64,000 nt of DNA, taken from contig CAUJCU010000010.1 in the NCBI GenBank assembly GCA_963169745.1, positions 62,001 through 126,000 of the forward strand, given 5' to 3'. The translations under genes and the position numbers were made by a program. Numbering within the stretch: position 1 is the first letter of the stretch; every line of letters starts with the position of its first letter. This stretch comes from Bacteroidota bacterium. GTDB taxonomy: Bacteria; Bacteroidota; Bacteroidia; UBA4408. The notes beneath the pieces were generated by a model. The model made no database searches. It saw only the letters and a program-made list of their open reading frames with translations, and was not told where the DNA came from. Positions 46,458 to 58,300 of the stretch are shown here, one piece after another.

Positions 46458-49172
46458 CTAAGCAAAGGCTTTGTTAATTACTTCTTCTTGTTGTTTTATA
46501 TGAGCTTTAGATGAACCTGTAGCAGGGCTCGCACTTTCTTTTCTCGATACTATTTTTAAATTAAGATGTCTTAAAGTTCTCAGCATAAAACTCCAAGCAC
46601 CCATATTTTCTGGCTCTTCCTGAACCCATGTATATGATTTTGCCTTTTTGTATTTGGTAACAAGGGTATTTAGTTGTTTATTTGGAAATGGATACATCTG
46701 TTCAATTCGTACAATAGCTTTATGCTCTGCTTGGGTGCTTAATTTACGTTCCAAAAGGTCGTAATATATTTTTCCGGTACAAAACAATATTTCAGTAACT
46801 TTTTCAACTTGTGCGTTGGGGTCATCTATAATTTCTTGAAAACCTCCTTGCGTAAATTCATTCCATTTTGATACACACTTCGGATGTCGCAATAAGCTCT
46901 TGGGGGTAAATGCAATTAAGGGCTTGCGGAAAGAACTGTGAAGCTGTCTGCGTAAACAATGGAAAAAATTGGCCGGAGTAGTTACATTAACAACATACAT
47001 ATTACTTTCAGCACAAAGATGCAAGAATCGCTCTAAACGACCACTGCTATGTTCGGCCCCCTGGCCTTCGTATCCATGTGGTAAAAAAACACAAATTCCA
47101 TTCATTCTGCGCCATTTGTCTTCAGCACTTGAAATATATTGGTCAAAAATAACTTGAGCACAGTTATTAAAATCACCAAATTGAGCCTCCCAAATTGTTA
47201 ACCCATAAGGAGTGGCCATTGCGTAGCCATATTCAAAACCAAGAACCGCATACTCTGAAAGGAGAGAATTGAAAATCTGAAATTTTGCCTGAATGCGGTC
47301 CAAGTTATTTAATGGAACATATTCTTCTTCACTATCTTCAATTTTAATTACGGCATGACGATGAGAAAATGTTCCCCGCTCAACATCCTGTCCTCCAAAA
47401 CGAATCGGATAATTTTCGCAAAGCAACGAACCATAAGCTAATATTTCGCCCATAGCCCAATCTAAACTTCCTTCGCCTTCCAACATTTTTTGTCGGTCGT
47501 GAAAAATATTTTCAATTTTACTAAAAAACTTTTTCCCTTCGGGTAAGTATGAAGTCTTTTGTCCAATATACAAAAGCAGCTCTTTATTTACTCCGGTAAT
47601 GGGTGAATGTTCAAAATCCTGTTCTTTATCTCTGCGTACGCCCTTCCAAATACCTTCAAGAAAAGATGTTATTTTTGCGGTACTAATTTGTTTGGCCTCA
47701 TCAAGCCTGTCTTGTAGTAGCTTTTTAAAAGCTTTTTCTATTTCTTTAGCTTTAGTTTCGTCTATGCTTCCTTCGGCTATCAACTTTCTAACATAAATCT
47801 CGCGGGGATTGGGATGAGCAGCAATTGCCTTATACAATATGGGTTGTGTAAAACGCGGTTCATCTCCTTCATTATGACCGTATTTTCGGTAGCATAATAA
47901 ATCAATGAATACATCTTTGTGAAATTTTTGACGAAATTCAACGGCTAAACGTATAGCCAAAACCATAGCTTCTACATCATCTCCATTAATATGAAACACA
48001 GGTGATAGCACAACTTTAGCTATATCGGTACAATATGTACTCGAGCGCGCATCATGATAGTTGGTTGTAAATCCTATTTGGTTGTTGATAACCAAATGTA
48101 TGGTTCCTCCGGTTTTATAACCATCTAATTTAGACATTTGAATTACTTCATAAACAACACCTTGAGCAGCAATCGCGGCATCTCCATGAATAAGAATAGG
48201 GGCGAGTTTTTTATAATTGCCTTGATAGGCAGCATCTATTTTGGCTCTGGAAATTCCTTCAACAACGGAACTAACAGCTTCTAAATGTGATGGATTGGGA
48301 GTAAGACTTAAATGTACTTTTCGTCCGGTTTGTGTTTTTATATCGGCACTGTAGCCTTGATGGTACTTAACATCTCCATCAAAAAGAGAGTCTTCATATT
48401 CTTTACCTTCAAACTCACTAAAAATATCTTCATAGGTTTTATGTAAAATATTTGCCAGTACATTCAATCGTCCACGGTGCGCCATACCTATTACAAATTC
48501 TTCAATTCCCAATTCAGCACCCTTTTCGATAACAGCATCAAGAGCAGGAATCATAGACTCAGCACCTTCTAATGAGAATCGTTTTTGCCCAACAAACTTG
48601 GTATGTAAAAAACTTTCAAAAACTACTGCTTTGCTAATGTTTTGGAGCAAACGAAGTTTTTCCTCTTTAGTGAATTGAGGTGTATTTTGTGTACTCTCCA
48701 TGCGTTGTTGCAACCAATCTAATGTTTTTTGGTTGCGTATATATCTGAACTCTGCACCTATAGAGTTACAATACGTTTTTTTTAGAAAGGCAATAATATC
48801 TTTCAATTTTGCCGGACCAATACCTATTTGATTTCCGGCCTGAAAAACGGTTTCCATATCGGCTTCACCAAGGCCAATGAGATACAAATCATCAAGAGTA
48901 GGAGTGTACTTTCTACGTTCACGAACCGGATTGGTTTGCGTAAATAAATGGCCGGTACTTCGATATAAATTAATGAGATTAATAACCTGAAATTCTTTAC
49001 TCAAATTGTCAGGAACATCAGTATCAACAGCATAATTTTTTCGGGCAAATTCAAATCCTTCAAAAAATGTTCTCCACCCCTGCTCTACTGATTCAGGACT
49101 CTCTAAATAGTGCTTGTAATTGTCATCAACGCTGGTAATGTGACCATTACTCAAATACGAAAATTTATCCAT
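46458..49172 (-). CDS. sucA: 2-oxoglutarate dehydrogenase E1 component
   Basis: 904 residues, thiamine-diphosphate dependent decarboxylase of the TCA cycle. IGMAHRGRLNVLANIL, HGDAAIAAQGVVYEVIQMS and INNQIGFTTNY are the cofactor-binding parts; later VERGTFSHRHAV and FLPHGYEGQGAEHSSGRLER are typical of the C-terminal transketolase-like half. The N-terminal FLSNGHITSVDDNYKHYLES-like segment that joins E2 is present. sucB follows, so the two form an operon, with a likely -7 box at 49193-49200. Confidence 0.96.
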   Translation of the reverse strand: MDKFSYLSNGHITSVDDNYKHYLESPESVEQGWRTFFEGFEFARKNYAVDTDVPDNLSKEFQVINLINLYRSTGHLFTQTNPVRERRKYTPTLDDLYLIGLGEADMETVFQAGNQIGIGPAKLKDIIAFLKKTYCNSIGAEFRYIRNQKTLDWLQQRMESTQNTPQFTKEEKLRLLQNISKAVVFESFLHTKFVGQKRFSLEGAESMIPALDAVIEKGAELGIEEFVIGMAHRGRLNVLANILHKTYEDIFSEFEGKEYEDSLFDGDVKYHQGYSADIKTQTGRKVHLSLTPNPSHLEAVSSVVEGISRAKIDAAYQGNYKKLAPILIHGDAAIAAQGVVYEVIQMSKLDGYKTGGTIHLVINNQIGFTTNYHDARSSTYCTDIAKVVLSPVFHINGDDVEAMVLAIRLAVEFRQKFHKDVFIDLLCYRKYGHNEGDEPRFTQPILYKAIAAHPNPREIYVRKLIAEGSIDETKAKEIEKAFKKLLQDRLDEAKQISTAKITSFLEGIWKGVRRDKEQDFEHSPITGVNKELLLYIGQKTSYLPEGKKFFSKIENIFHDRQKMLEGEGSLDWAMGEILAYGSLLCENYPIRFGGQDVERGTFSHRHAVIKIEDSEEEYVPLNNLDRIQAKFQIFNSLLSEYAVLGFEYGYAMATPYGLTIWEAQFGDFNNCAQVIFDQYISSAEDKWRRMNGICVFLPHGYEGQGAEHSSGRLERFLHLCAESNMYVVNVTTPANFFHCLRRQLHSSFRKPLIAFTPKSLLRHPKCVSKWNEFTQGGFQEIIDDPNAQVEKVTEILFCTGKIYYDLLERKLSTQAEHKAIVRIEQMYPFPNKQLNTLVTKYKKAKSYTWVQEEPENMGAWSFMLRTLRHLNLKIVSRKESASPATGSSKAHIKQQEEVINKAFA

Positions 49173-49192
49173 AATTTTTTCTTAATCACACG

Positions 49193-49200
49193 CAAAGTTA
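49193..49200 (-). promoter_or_regulatory. Candidate -7 promoter box (TAACTTTG) of sucA-sucB
   Basis: TAACTTTG on the minus strand fits TAnnTTTG and ends 20 bases before the sucA ATG. No TTG at -33 spacing. Confidence 0.45.
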
Positions 49201-49246
49201 GGAATAATAATATAGGAAGCTATTAATTTTTTAAAAGACCCAATAC

Positions 49247-49279
49247 AAAACAAGGCCGGAAAAATTCCAGCCTTGTTTT
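49247..49279. terminator. Bidirectional intrinsic terminator after the giant surface-protein gene
   Basis: AAAACAAGGC (49247-49256) pairs with GCCTTGTTTT (49270-49279), with a second short GGAA/TTCC stem above one mismatch and an AAA loop. The outer A/T ends give T-runs on both strands. Placed 22 bases beyond the stop of the 3666-residue protein gene and upstream of the sucA promoter. Confidence 0.85.
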
Positions 49280-49301
49280 ACAGAAAAAATATGCAAATTA
49301 A

Positions 49302-52300
49302 TTACTTAATAATAGAAATTTTTTGATGATATAACAAATGATCATCATTCAAAATTTGAATTTGATAAAACCCATTTGATAGGGAGCTAATATCCATAAA
49401 ATACACTTCGGTTGCATTTTTTCTAATTACTTGTTTGCTTTCAATAATGTGTCCCAACATGTCAACTAAGTTAATTGTTAGTGTTTGTTGATGCTGGTCA
49501 GATGGAATTTGAATATGAACGCCTCCGTTTGTACTAGGGTTTGGATAAACTGCAAACACAAGTGGAGCTTGTATATTGTAAGATACAGCTTTTATAGTGC
49601 TGTAAGTCCATTGTCCATCAAAATCTGTTTGCTTTAACCGGTAAAATGATGTACCATCTAAAGGCTTTTCATCATAAAGCACATAGCTTAAAATTTGATT
49701 ACTATTTCCTGCCCCATCAATTTCCCCAATAGGTTCAAATGAAATTCCATCAGTTGAACGTTCTATGGTAAAAAAGTCATTATTAACTTCGGTGGCAGTG
49801 CTCCAACTGAGTTTAACTTCATTAGGAAGAGCTTGAACGTCAAACGATAATAGATTAATTGGTAGCGGAGTGCCATTACCCAAACCGGTAAAATCACTAA
49901 AGTTGTTTAAGCCTGTCCATGTTATTGTGTTGGTGCCAACATTTAAACTTCCGGTTCCCATTTCATAATTTGCCCCACTGCCCACAGCAGCAATCCAGCC
50001 CAAACTATTGTGTTTAAAAGGTTTTAAATTTGCTTCTACACCATTTATATCAATATTGGCATACTGATACACGACACCGTACGATGTAGTAACCGAAGGT
50101 AAATTGCTGGGCTCTACAATCCAATATCGAGAAAGATAGTTTGTTGCAGTACCACGGTCGGGATGCGCTATAGGTAGCACAGCAACTGTTAATGTTGTAT
50201 TCCCTGCCATTGGATCGTTGTTAAATTGAACATCTATTGGAGAATAGTTTAAGACATCGCCAATCGGGAAATTATACGTGGTATTATTGCTTGTAGTATA
50301 ACGAATAACTTGAGCTGTAGCCAAACCCGATATAATATAAGAACTGGAACTGCCTCCAATAATCGCACCATTATTACCCGTATAGCCTATGGTCAATACG
50401 TTATTGTTTAAATCAAATTTTCCGGTGCTTAGTGTTAAGGTATTTTTAACTTGTGCATTTATACTGCTTAAAGTTACTCCGGCTGAATTGTTTATACTTA
50501 AGTCATCAAAAGGGTTTACGGTGGTGTTACTACCACCTATAGTTTGCAAAGCACTTCCATTAAAAACAACACTTCTGTTATTAGGTATAAAATTTAGGAT
50601 AGATGCCCCATTATTTGTCCAGTTCCCGTTTAATTCAATATGACCGCCTGCCGCACCTGAACCTTTTAAGGTTCCGGCAAATATAATTGAACCTGAAACG
50701 TCTAGTGGCACCGTCATATTGTTACCACCCGAGCTCATATCAAAGCTTGACCCCGATGTAATATATAGATCACCACCTGTATTTAGGGCTACTGCAGCAT
50801 TTATAGCACCCAAACCGGCAGGGTTGAAGGTTGTATTATTTGCTACTTGAACATGATGCGGATAGCCTCTGCCGGATGTAGAATTCCATTCAATACCTCG
50901 GTTATAAGTACCTCCGGGGTAATACTCTAAAGTTGAACCAAGAGCATAATATGGCCCATTGTTGATTGCACTACCACCGGTATTGATTCGAAATACTCCA
51001 TTGTTTTGTATGGTAACAGTACCACTACCAAAATCTACAGCTCCGGATGTATAAACCATAAATGGATTACATGAACCGCTAAAAGTACCCGATGCATTAA
51101 AATTTAATATTCCTCCGGCTGTTCCTGTGGCAAAATCACCCGAAGTGGCATTAACTGAACCGGCATTACTGATATTGTATTGTTGACCAATTCCGATAGC
51201 TAAAATTCCGTTTGCTAAAACTAGATTATTTCCAACTGCGTTATTAACACTTAATGAAACCGTATTGTTTCCTCCGCCTCCTTGGTTGTCAATAGTTAGC
51301 ATGCCTGAATGAGTTGCAGGTAGGCCATTTCCGGTATTCTGGTTGGTTAAGCCATTATATATATAATGAGCAGAACTCAGAAATGTACGGCTTGTTGTTT
51401 GGATATTACCCATTGCAGTAGGGGCATTCACAATACCATCTGCTGAACCAATTCCAAGATTTGAGTTGGTTTGGTTGTTGAACGATCCACCTGTTAAAAT
51501 ATAGTTTTGGCAATTTAATGTGGCATTAGTAGCCAAAGTAAATGAGGCTGCTGAATGTATAGCTACTGATGAGTTAAAGGTTACCGTATTTGTAGTAACA
51601 CCATCGCCTATTTGCCACTTAATATCGCTGCTATTTATACTGTTCGTTGCAATATTAAAGGCCTGACTGCCACTCGCTTTATTGAGTGTTATTTGGGAGA
51701 GTACATTTTGAGAACGAACAATACTTCCTGTTCCAGAAACAGTAAAATCACCTTGTGTGGTTAAGTTAGAACTTCCTGCAGTAAAGGCTGAAGAGCCTGT
51801 CATATCCAAAATTCCAGAGGAAACTGTTAAATTGCCTTGTACATTGATAACCGCATTACCAGAGCCGCTTGACAGAGAGTTTACAAGTGCCAAACGACCT
51901 CCGGTAATAGTTAAATTCCCTCCAATATTTAATGTTCCTGAGCTGTTATTATTAAACATACGTAAATCATTACTTGGAGAACCGGTATTCACTAACGAAA
52001 AATTATTTGATACTGTTGTTAATGCTCCGCTTAAATGAATATAGGTGCTTTGAGAGGCACAATTCCATTCAAAATTGTAAAATGATTGATTTATTCCGGC
52101 CGGAACAGTATTGTTTACACCGGTTACCTGACACAAGGATCCTGTATTCCAGGTGGCAGTAGGTATTGTACCTCCATTTTGATTATGATTATATACGCCA
52201 CCACTATTAAATTCTATAGTTCCTGTATTACTTATAGTGCCTTGATTATTTAGTGTTCCTTCAACGGTTAAATCAGTTCCAGTACCGTTTGGTATAGTAA

Positions 52301-55300
52301 AAGTTTGACTCGAGTTGATGGTAAGTGTGCCTCCGACATCAATAGTTACCTGGTCAGCAACTGTGGCCGAAGCAATAGCTATATTATGGGTGTTTCTAAT
52401 AAAGATGCCTATACTATTATTATCATCAGGAGCTGAAACTGCAGGTACTCCCGGAGGTGAAACAAATAATGGATCACTGGAAACTTCCCATACTGAAGGA
52501 CTGCTCCAATTTCCGGAAGTAGCACTTTGATAAAATAAAGGTGCATTTGACCTTCCTATAAAATCATTATGCAAAAGTGTTCCTGTAGTTTGGTTGAGTG
52601 TTGAGGTGGTTAAAACATTAGTTAATGTATTAACCGAGCTACCGGCATCTTGTGTCCAAGTACTTAAAGGATTACTCCAACGATCTACTTTTAAACCGGT
52701 TTCAGAACCCACAACATCAGCCTGAACATAAGTAAAACTTGCGGTATAGGTGTAGTTGGGCGAATTTATACTATCGCAAGTCCAATAGCGTTTCAAATAA
52801 TCAGTTAAACTAAAATCGTTAGGGTGCTGTGTGTTTGTAACTCTAAACCCTACTGAGTCCGGATTGCTTAAGCTTGAAAAATTAATTGTAACGGGCGAGT
52901 ACTCGACTGTTCCGGTATTATCACCAATGGGGTAAGTGTATGATCCCGGACCATTAAAAATTCTAACAAGCATACCGTTTCCATTGGTTACAATCATTTT
53001 ACTTGCGCCTCCTGAATAACTTGCTGAGGCTTGCATCGTTAAATCATAATTACCAAGATACATGTGACAGTTAGTTAATGTAAGAACATTTTGTATTCTA
53101 ACACTTCTTTGTAATTCTAATCCACCTCCTGAGTTATTTACTGATAATTGATCAACCGAAGCCGGAAAACCGTTTCCTGTTTTTTGTAAACCACTACCTT
53201 CAAATGACCAAAGACAGCTACCACCCAAGCTTCTTGTGGCAGTTTGAATACATCCGCTGGCGGCAGGTGCTAATGAAAACCCATCCGGATGTTCAGTTCT
53301 AAGGCGGCCACCGTTTGCTATACGAAACATACCGGAACTGCTTATTACAAAAGATCTTAAATTAATGGAGTATCCGCTGCCGCTTCCAGTATTCGTTATG
53401 CTAATACCTCCTGAACCAAGATTCAAATTAGAATTAATTTGAAGTGCATTTGTAGTGGGTGAACCTGTACATTGAAAATAGGTATTCCCAATTACCGTTG
53501 CACTTGTTTGTGAGAACGTTCTAGTTGCAAACCAACCACTAAAGTTAAAATTAAAACATCCGGTTGGGGCAAAAAATGGTGGAGTATAGCCTGCTTTAGT
53601 AAATGTTCCGGAATTAAGAGCCAAATTTCCGTTTAAGGTAACTGTAGGTGCACCGGAGGCAACAGCTAAATAGGTCATCATAAAAGTTCCCCCATTTAAT
53701 GATAGGTTATTGTTTATGGTTAAATTACCGGGAGCTTTATTTTTAACAACAGCAAATATACCTCCAGTAATATTTAATTGATTCCCCAAAGTTGCAGTAC
53801 CAACTCCTGCACCGGTTGTTCCATTAGAAATATTCATTTCGCCCCCTGTTACTGTTACAATTCCGGTAAAGGTACCGATTCCAGTTCCTGTTGCACTGGT
53901 TAAGTTAAATACACCTCCATTAATGGTAGTAGTAAGATCAACAATTATAATCCCGTTTGCAGTTGTTCCAATATTTAATATTCCGTTATTCATTACCAGG
54001 GTCCCATCTATACCCAAGGTAACCGACCCGGAACTCCAAGAACCACCCACCCCATCAAAAATAAGGTTGTTAAACAACCTGCTGCCTACATTTGTTGTAT
54101 AATTATTAAGTATTATTCCCGGCAAGGTTGATGAAAACCGTACCGTACTTCCGGTTATCGTATTAACTTTAGTGGCTGCTGGTGCAAAACTTCCTTTTAC
54201 ATCAATAACCCCTGAATTGGCCAAAGATCGGGTAAAATCTGTACTGGTAATATTAAAATAATAAAAAGCAGGTATAATTTGACCGTTTGCTCCGGCAAAG
54301 TGAAACGTATTACCATCAACCGATGGGCTGTAATTTGTTACTGTAGGGCTAAAATTTCCGGCAACAGTAATTGTTCCAGGTTCGAGTGTTAAGGTGGCGC
54401 CTCCTCTGTTTTGAGAAATAATTAAGTTTTGGTAATTTCCTTTACTTATAGTTTGAGTGCTGGTGCTATTATAATTAACAGTACTACCGGTAACAGTAAT
54501 TATACCGGCACCTTGGTTAAAGCTTCCACAAATTCCTATGGTGCCGCTGTTGGCTAAAGTTCGGTTACCACCACTAATGTCCAAATTGCCATAATTTAAT
54601 GCCGGTATGGTTAAAGGGTTAAGTGTGCTGAGATACAGAGAGCTGCTGCAATTAAAAGTAGCAGTTGCTGTTATGTTAAAAGTTCCGTTAACGGTTAAAT
54701 TGGCACCAGCACCCAGTTGAAAATTGCCTGTTCCGGATACGGTAAAGTTGTTTACGTTAAAAGCTCCACTTGATGCAACACATGGATTGGGAGCTGAAAC
54801 TGAGATTGTAACATTATCTATAATATTTGGAACACCATTTGGAGTCCAGTTGGTTGCCGTGTTCCAGTTGTTACTGGTTGAACCGTTCCAGACATAGTTT
54901 ACTGGCGGTGCATAAACACGTCCTGTCCAATATGATGATAAAGCACCGCTAGTTTCATTGATGCTTCCGGTTAAGGTCATATCTGGTGAAACTACGGAAG
55001 TATTGGGGGTGCTGTTATACTCGTTCCATAATGGGCCTACATAACGACTAATTTTCATATTCGTAGCAACACCTACTACATCGGCCGGTTTAAAAGTAAA
55101 AGTAGGGATATAGGTATATGTACCTGCAGCACTATTGCTAAAGGTCCATCTCCGATTAATATAATCAGTTGATGGTAAATTGTTGGGTACTGCTCCCGGA
55201 GTAACAATAACACCCACATCTCTAATGGTGCTATTTGCAGAAAAGTTTAATTGTACTGGGCTGTAATTAGCAGCATCGCCAACCGGTAAAAGAAAGTTTA

Positions 55301-58300
55301 TAGGTAGTCCTGCTGTTGGAATACGTTGCAATAACTGCCCGGTGCCATTCGTAACAATATAGCTGGAATTGTTTATTCCACTATAGCTTGTTACGGAGGT
55401 ATTTATTTGGGTTAAATCAAAATTACCAAGAACCAATCTACCATTCGTAAAGATTAAGGAATTGGAAAGTGTAACAGAGCCCGACAAACTTACATTGGAT
55501 AAATTATTGATGGTTATATCTCTTGCTGAAGTTAAACCTGTTCCTGTTACTTGAGCAGCAGTTCCATTAAAAGTATAATTGGCTCCGGCATTAAAATTCC
55601 GGGCACCGCTTGTTTGGATAGAGCCAATGGCTCCGCTATACTCAATACCATCAGCATGTGCAGTAATTAAGGTGGCACCAGGGCTTGTGGCCGATAAAGT
55701 AAAAGCTCCGGTGGCATTTGATAATTCTTTGGTGCCACAATCTAAAGATGCATTTTCTTTGACTGTGAATGTTGAAGCTGCTCCACCTAAATTTATATTA
55801 GTAGAAAGAAGCAAGGTATTGGTGCTTGTTCCATTCCCAACATTCCAATTAATTATTCCGTTTATTGTACCTGAGGTTTGTGTAATTGACTGAGATAGAC
55901 TTGGTTTAACAAAATTAACAGTCATTACACCGGCTGTTCGGGAAAGTGTTCCTCCTGATAAATTTAAGTTACCTAAAAAATTTAAGGTAGATGAAGCTGT
56001 GGAGCTTTGTTGCAGTGTTCCACTATTTATTGTAGTATTTCCATTAATGTTAAGCACACATGCTAAATTAGCCGAGATTAAACGAAGAGTGCCCGTATTT
56101 ATATCTATTAATAAGTTTCCGCCAACGTTAATTGTTGAAGCCGTTGAAGAAATACTTAAAAGGCTGTTGTTGGTTGAAAGAAAACTTAGATTACCATTAA
56201 CTGTTGTAAATAAATTAGCACCCATAACTAAACTCGCACTTTGAGAGGTGCAATTCCAGGTAAAATTTCCAAATGCTTGATTAAAACCTGTTGGAATATT
56301 GCCAGTAACACCATTAATATAGCAATTTGAATTGATATCCCAAGTGGCTGTTGTTACAACTCCTGCATTTCTGTTGAAGTTGTAGTTTGATCCTGAAGCA
56401 AAGGTTAAGGTAGCTGCTGAGCTTGTGGTGGCACCAACGGTTAAATTATTGAAAGTTCCATTAACGAGTGTTGTGCTTGCCGTTGTAACAAACGAACCAT
56501 TGTTGTTTACCGTACCGTTAATAGTTGTTGTGCTATTTGCTGCTGAATAAGTCCCTATTCCGGTATTAGTTGCTGTATTTAAACTACCATCAACAATTGC
56601 GGTGTTATTTGACCCGGCACTATGAGCTATTGTTAAAGCAGTTGTAGAAGGGGCGCCACCTATGGTTAAACTACTTCCTGAGGCAATTAAAAAATCATCG
56701 CCATTCACACCGGTTAAAGCAAGAGTAGCAGCTGCGCTGGATAGTAAAGTAATATCCGTATTGTTGCTTACTGCTATTTTCCCAATACTTTGATTAGTAA
56801 TTGTATTGGCAACACTACTGCCACCATTGGGGAAAGTAAGAATATCATCAAAGCTCAAAACATTACGATTAGGCGACCAATTTGCTGCAACAGCAAAACT
56901 TTGTGTTCCTGATGTTGGAATCCAGCTATATACTTGAGGTGTTGAGCGTCCAACTATTTCATAACCTGTTACTAAAGGAAATATAGTTTCATCTACGCTG
57001 CTTGCAAATCTCAATGTAGTTGCTGCCGAGGTAGTAGCCGGAGCTTGTGTCCAGCCTCCTCCGGTGTAGGCATTTATTTTGGTATTTGTTGGTGTCCCAA
57101 CATTATCTGCAGCTAAAAAATTAAAAGTTGCATTATAGGTATAAGTCCCACCGGCACTGTTGTACACCCCAAAATACCTATTTCTGTAATGCGCTTGCGG
57201 ATCAGGAATATGCATTTGCGAGTGGGTGGCATTTGTAATATTAAATCCAATATCTCGAGGCACAGATGTAGCTGTGAAGCTTAATGCAGTAACTGGAGAA
57301 TACTCAATAGTTCCGGTCATATCTCCAATAGGCCATACATAAGTTATACCTGTAGCTATAGATCTTATCAATCGTCCAGTACCATCAACCACCACCATAG
57401 AAGCAGTATTTCCGCTAGCTACTACAGCAGCAGCAGCAGTGTTGGTAATAGTGAGATCATTAGCTCCTAAAACCAAGCGGTTGTAAGTTGCAGCTAATGT
57501 AAGCACACCGCTAGCGGGCAGTGTTCGGTTGCTATGTAAAAAAATATTACTTAATACGCTATTGGCAATAGTTACATGAACCGGTCCATTTGAGTTTGGC
57601 CATTCATTATCAGTAGTAGTATAATCGGCTGCAACATTATAATATAAGGTTGAGTTAACCGGATTATACTCCATAGCTCCTGTGCCCGAAACCGATACAC
57701 TTCCTTGAGTTAATATAAACCGTGCCGTAGAATTTATAGGAATTATACTGCCATTAACTATGGTAATACCCGCTGTATTGTTAAGTTTAAAATGTATAGT
57801 ATTGGTAATATTACCCGGTACGGTAATATTCACATTTTGATTGATAGTTCCTATAAAAGCAATTGTTCCATTTCCTGTTGAGGTTTCGGATATATTGCCG
57901 GCACTCACTGTAAAATCTCCCACAATATTAATAACAGGGGCACCTGTTCCGGTACTTATATTAAGGGTACCTCCGTTTTGTTCAAAATCATTGTTTGCAT
58001 TAAACTGTGCAGCTCCTGCACCACTACTTACAACTAGGGTACCACCTGAAATTGTAGCTTTCCCAGTAATATTAGCTTGAGCAGTAGCGTTGCCCAATGC
58101 TACTGTAAATGTTCCTCCACTTAAATCGCATATACCACTTACATTTAGTTGTGGGGAGCCACTGGCAGCACTACTAACAACTGTTGCTCCTAAGCTTTGT
58201 AAAAAGGCTCCGTTTACTTGTAAAACAGAAGCAGCAGTGTTATTGGTTACGTATAATGTACCACCTGTTTTAACAACATCTCCTGAAACATTAATGTTTG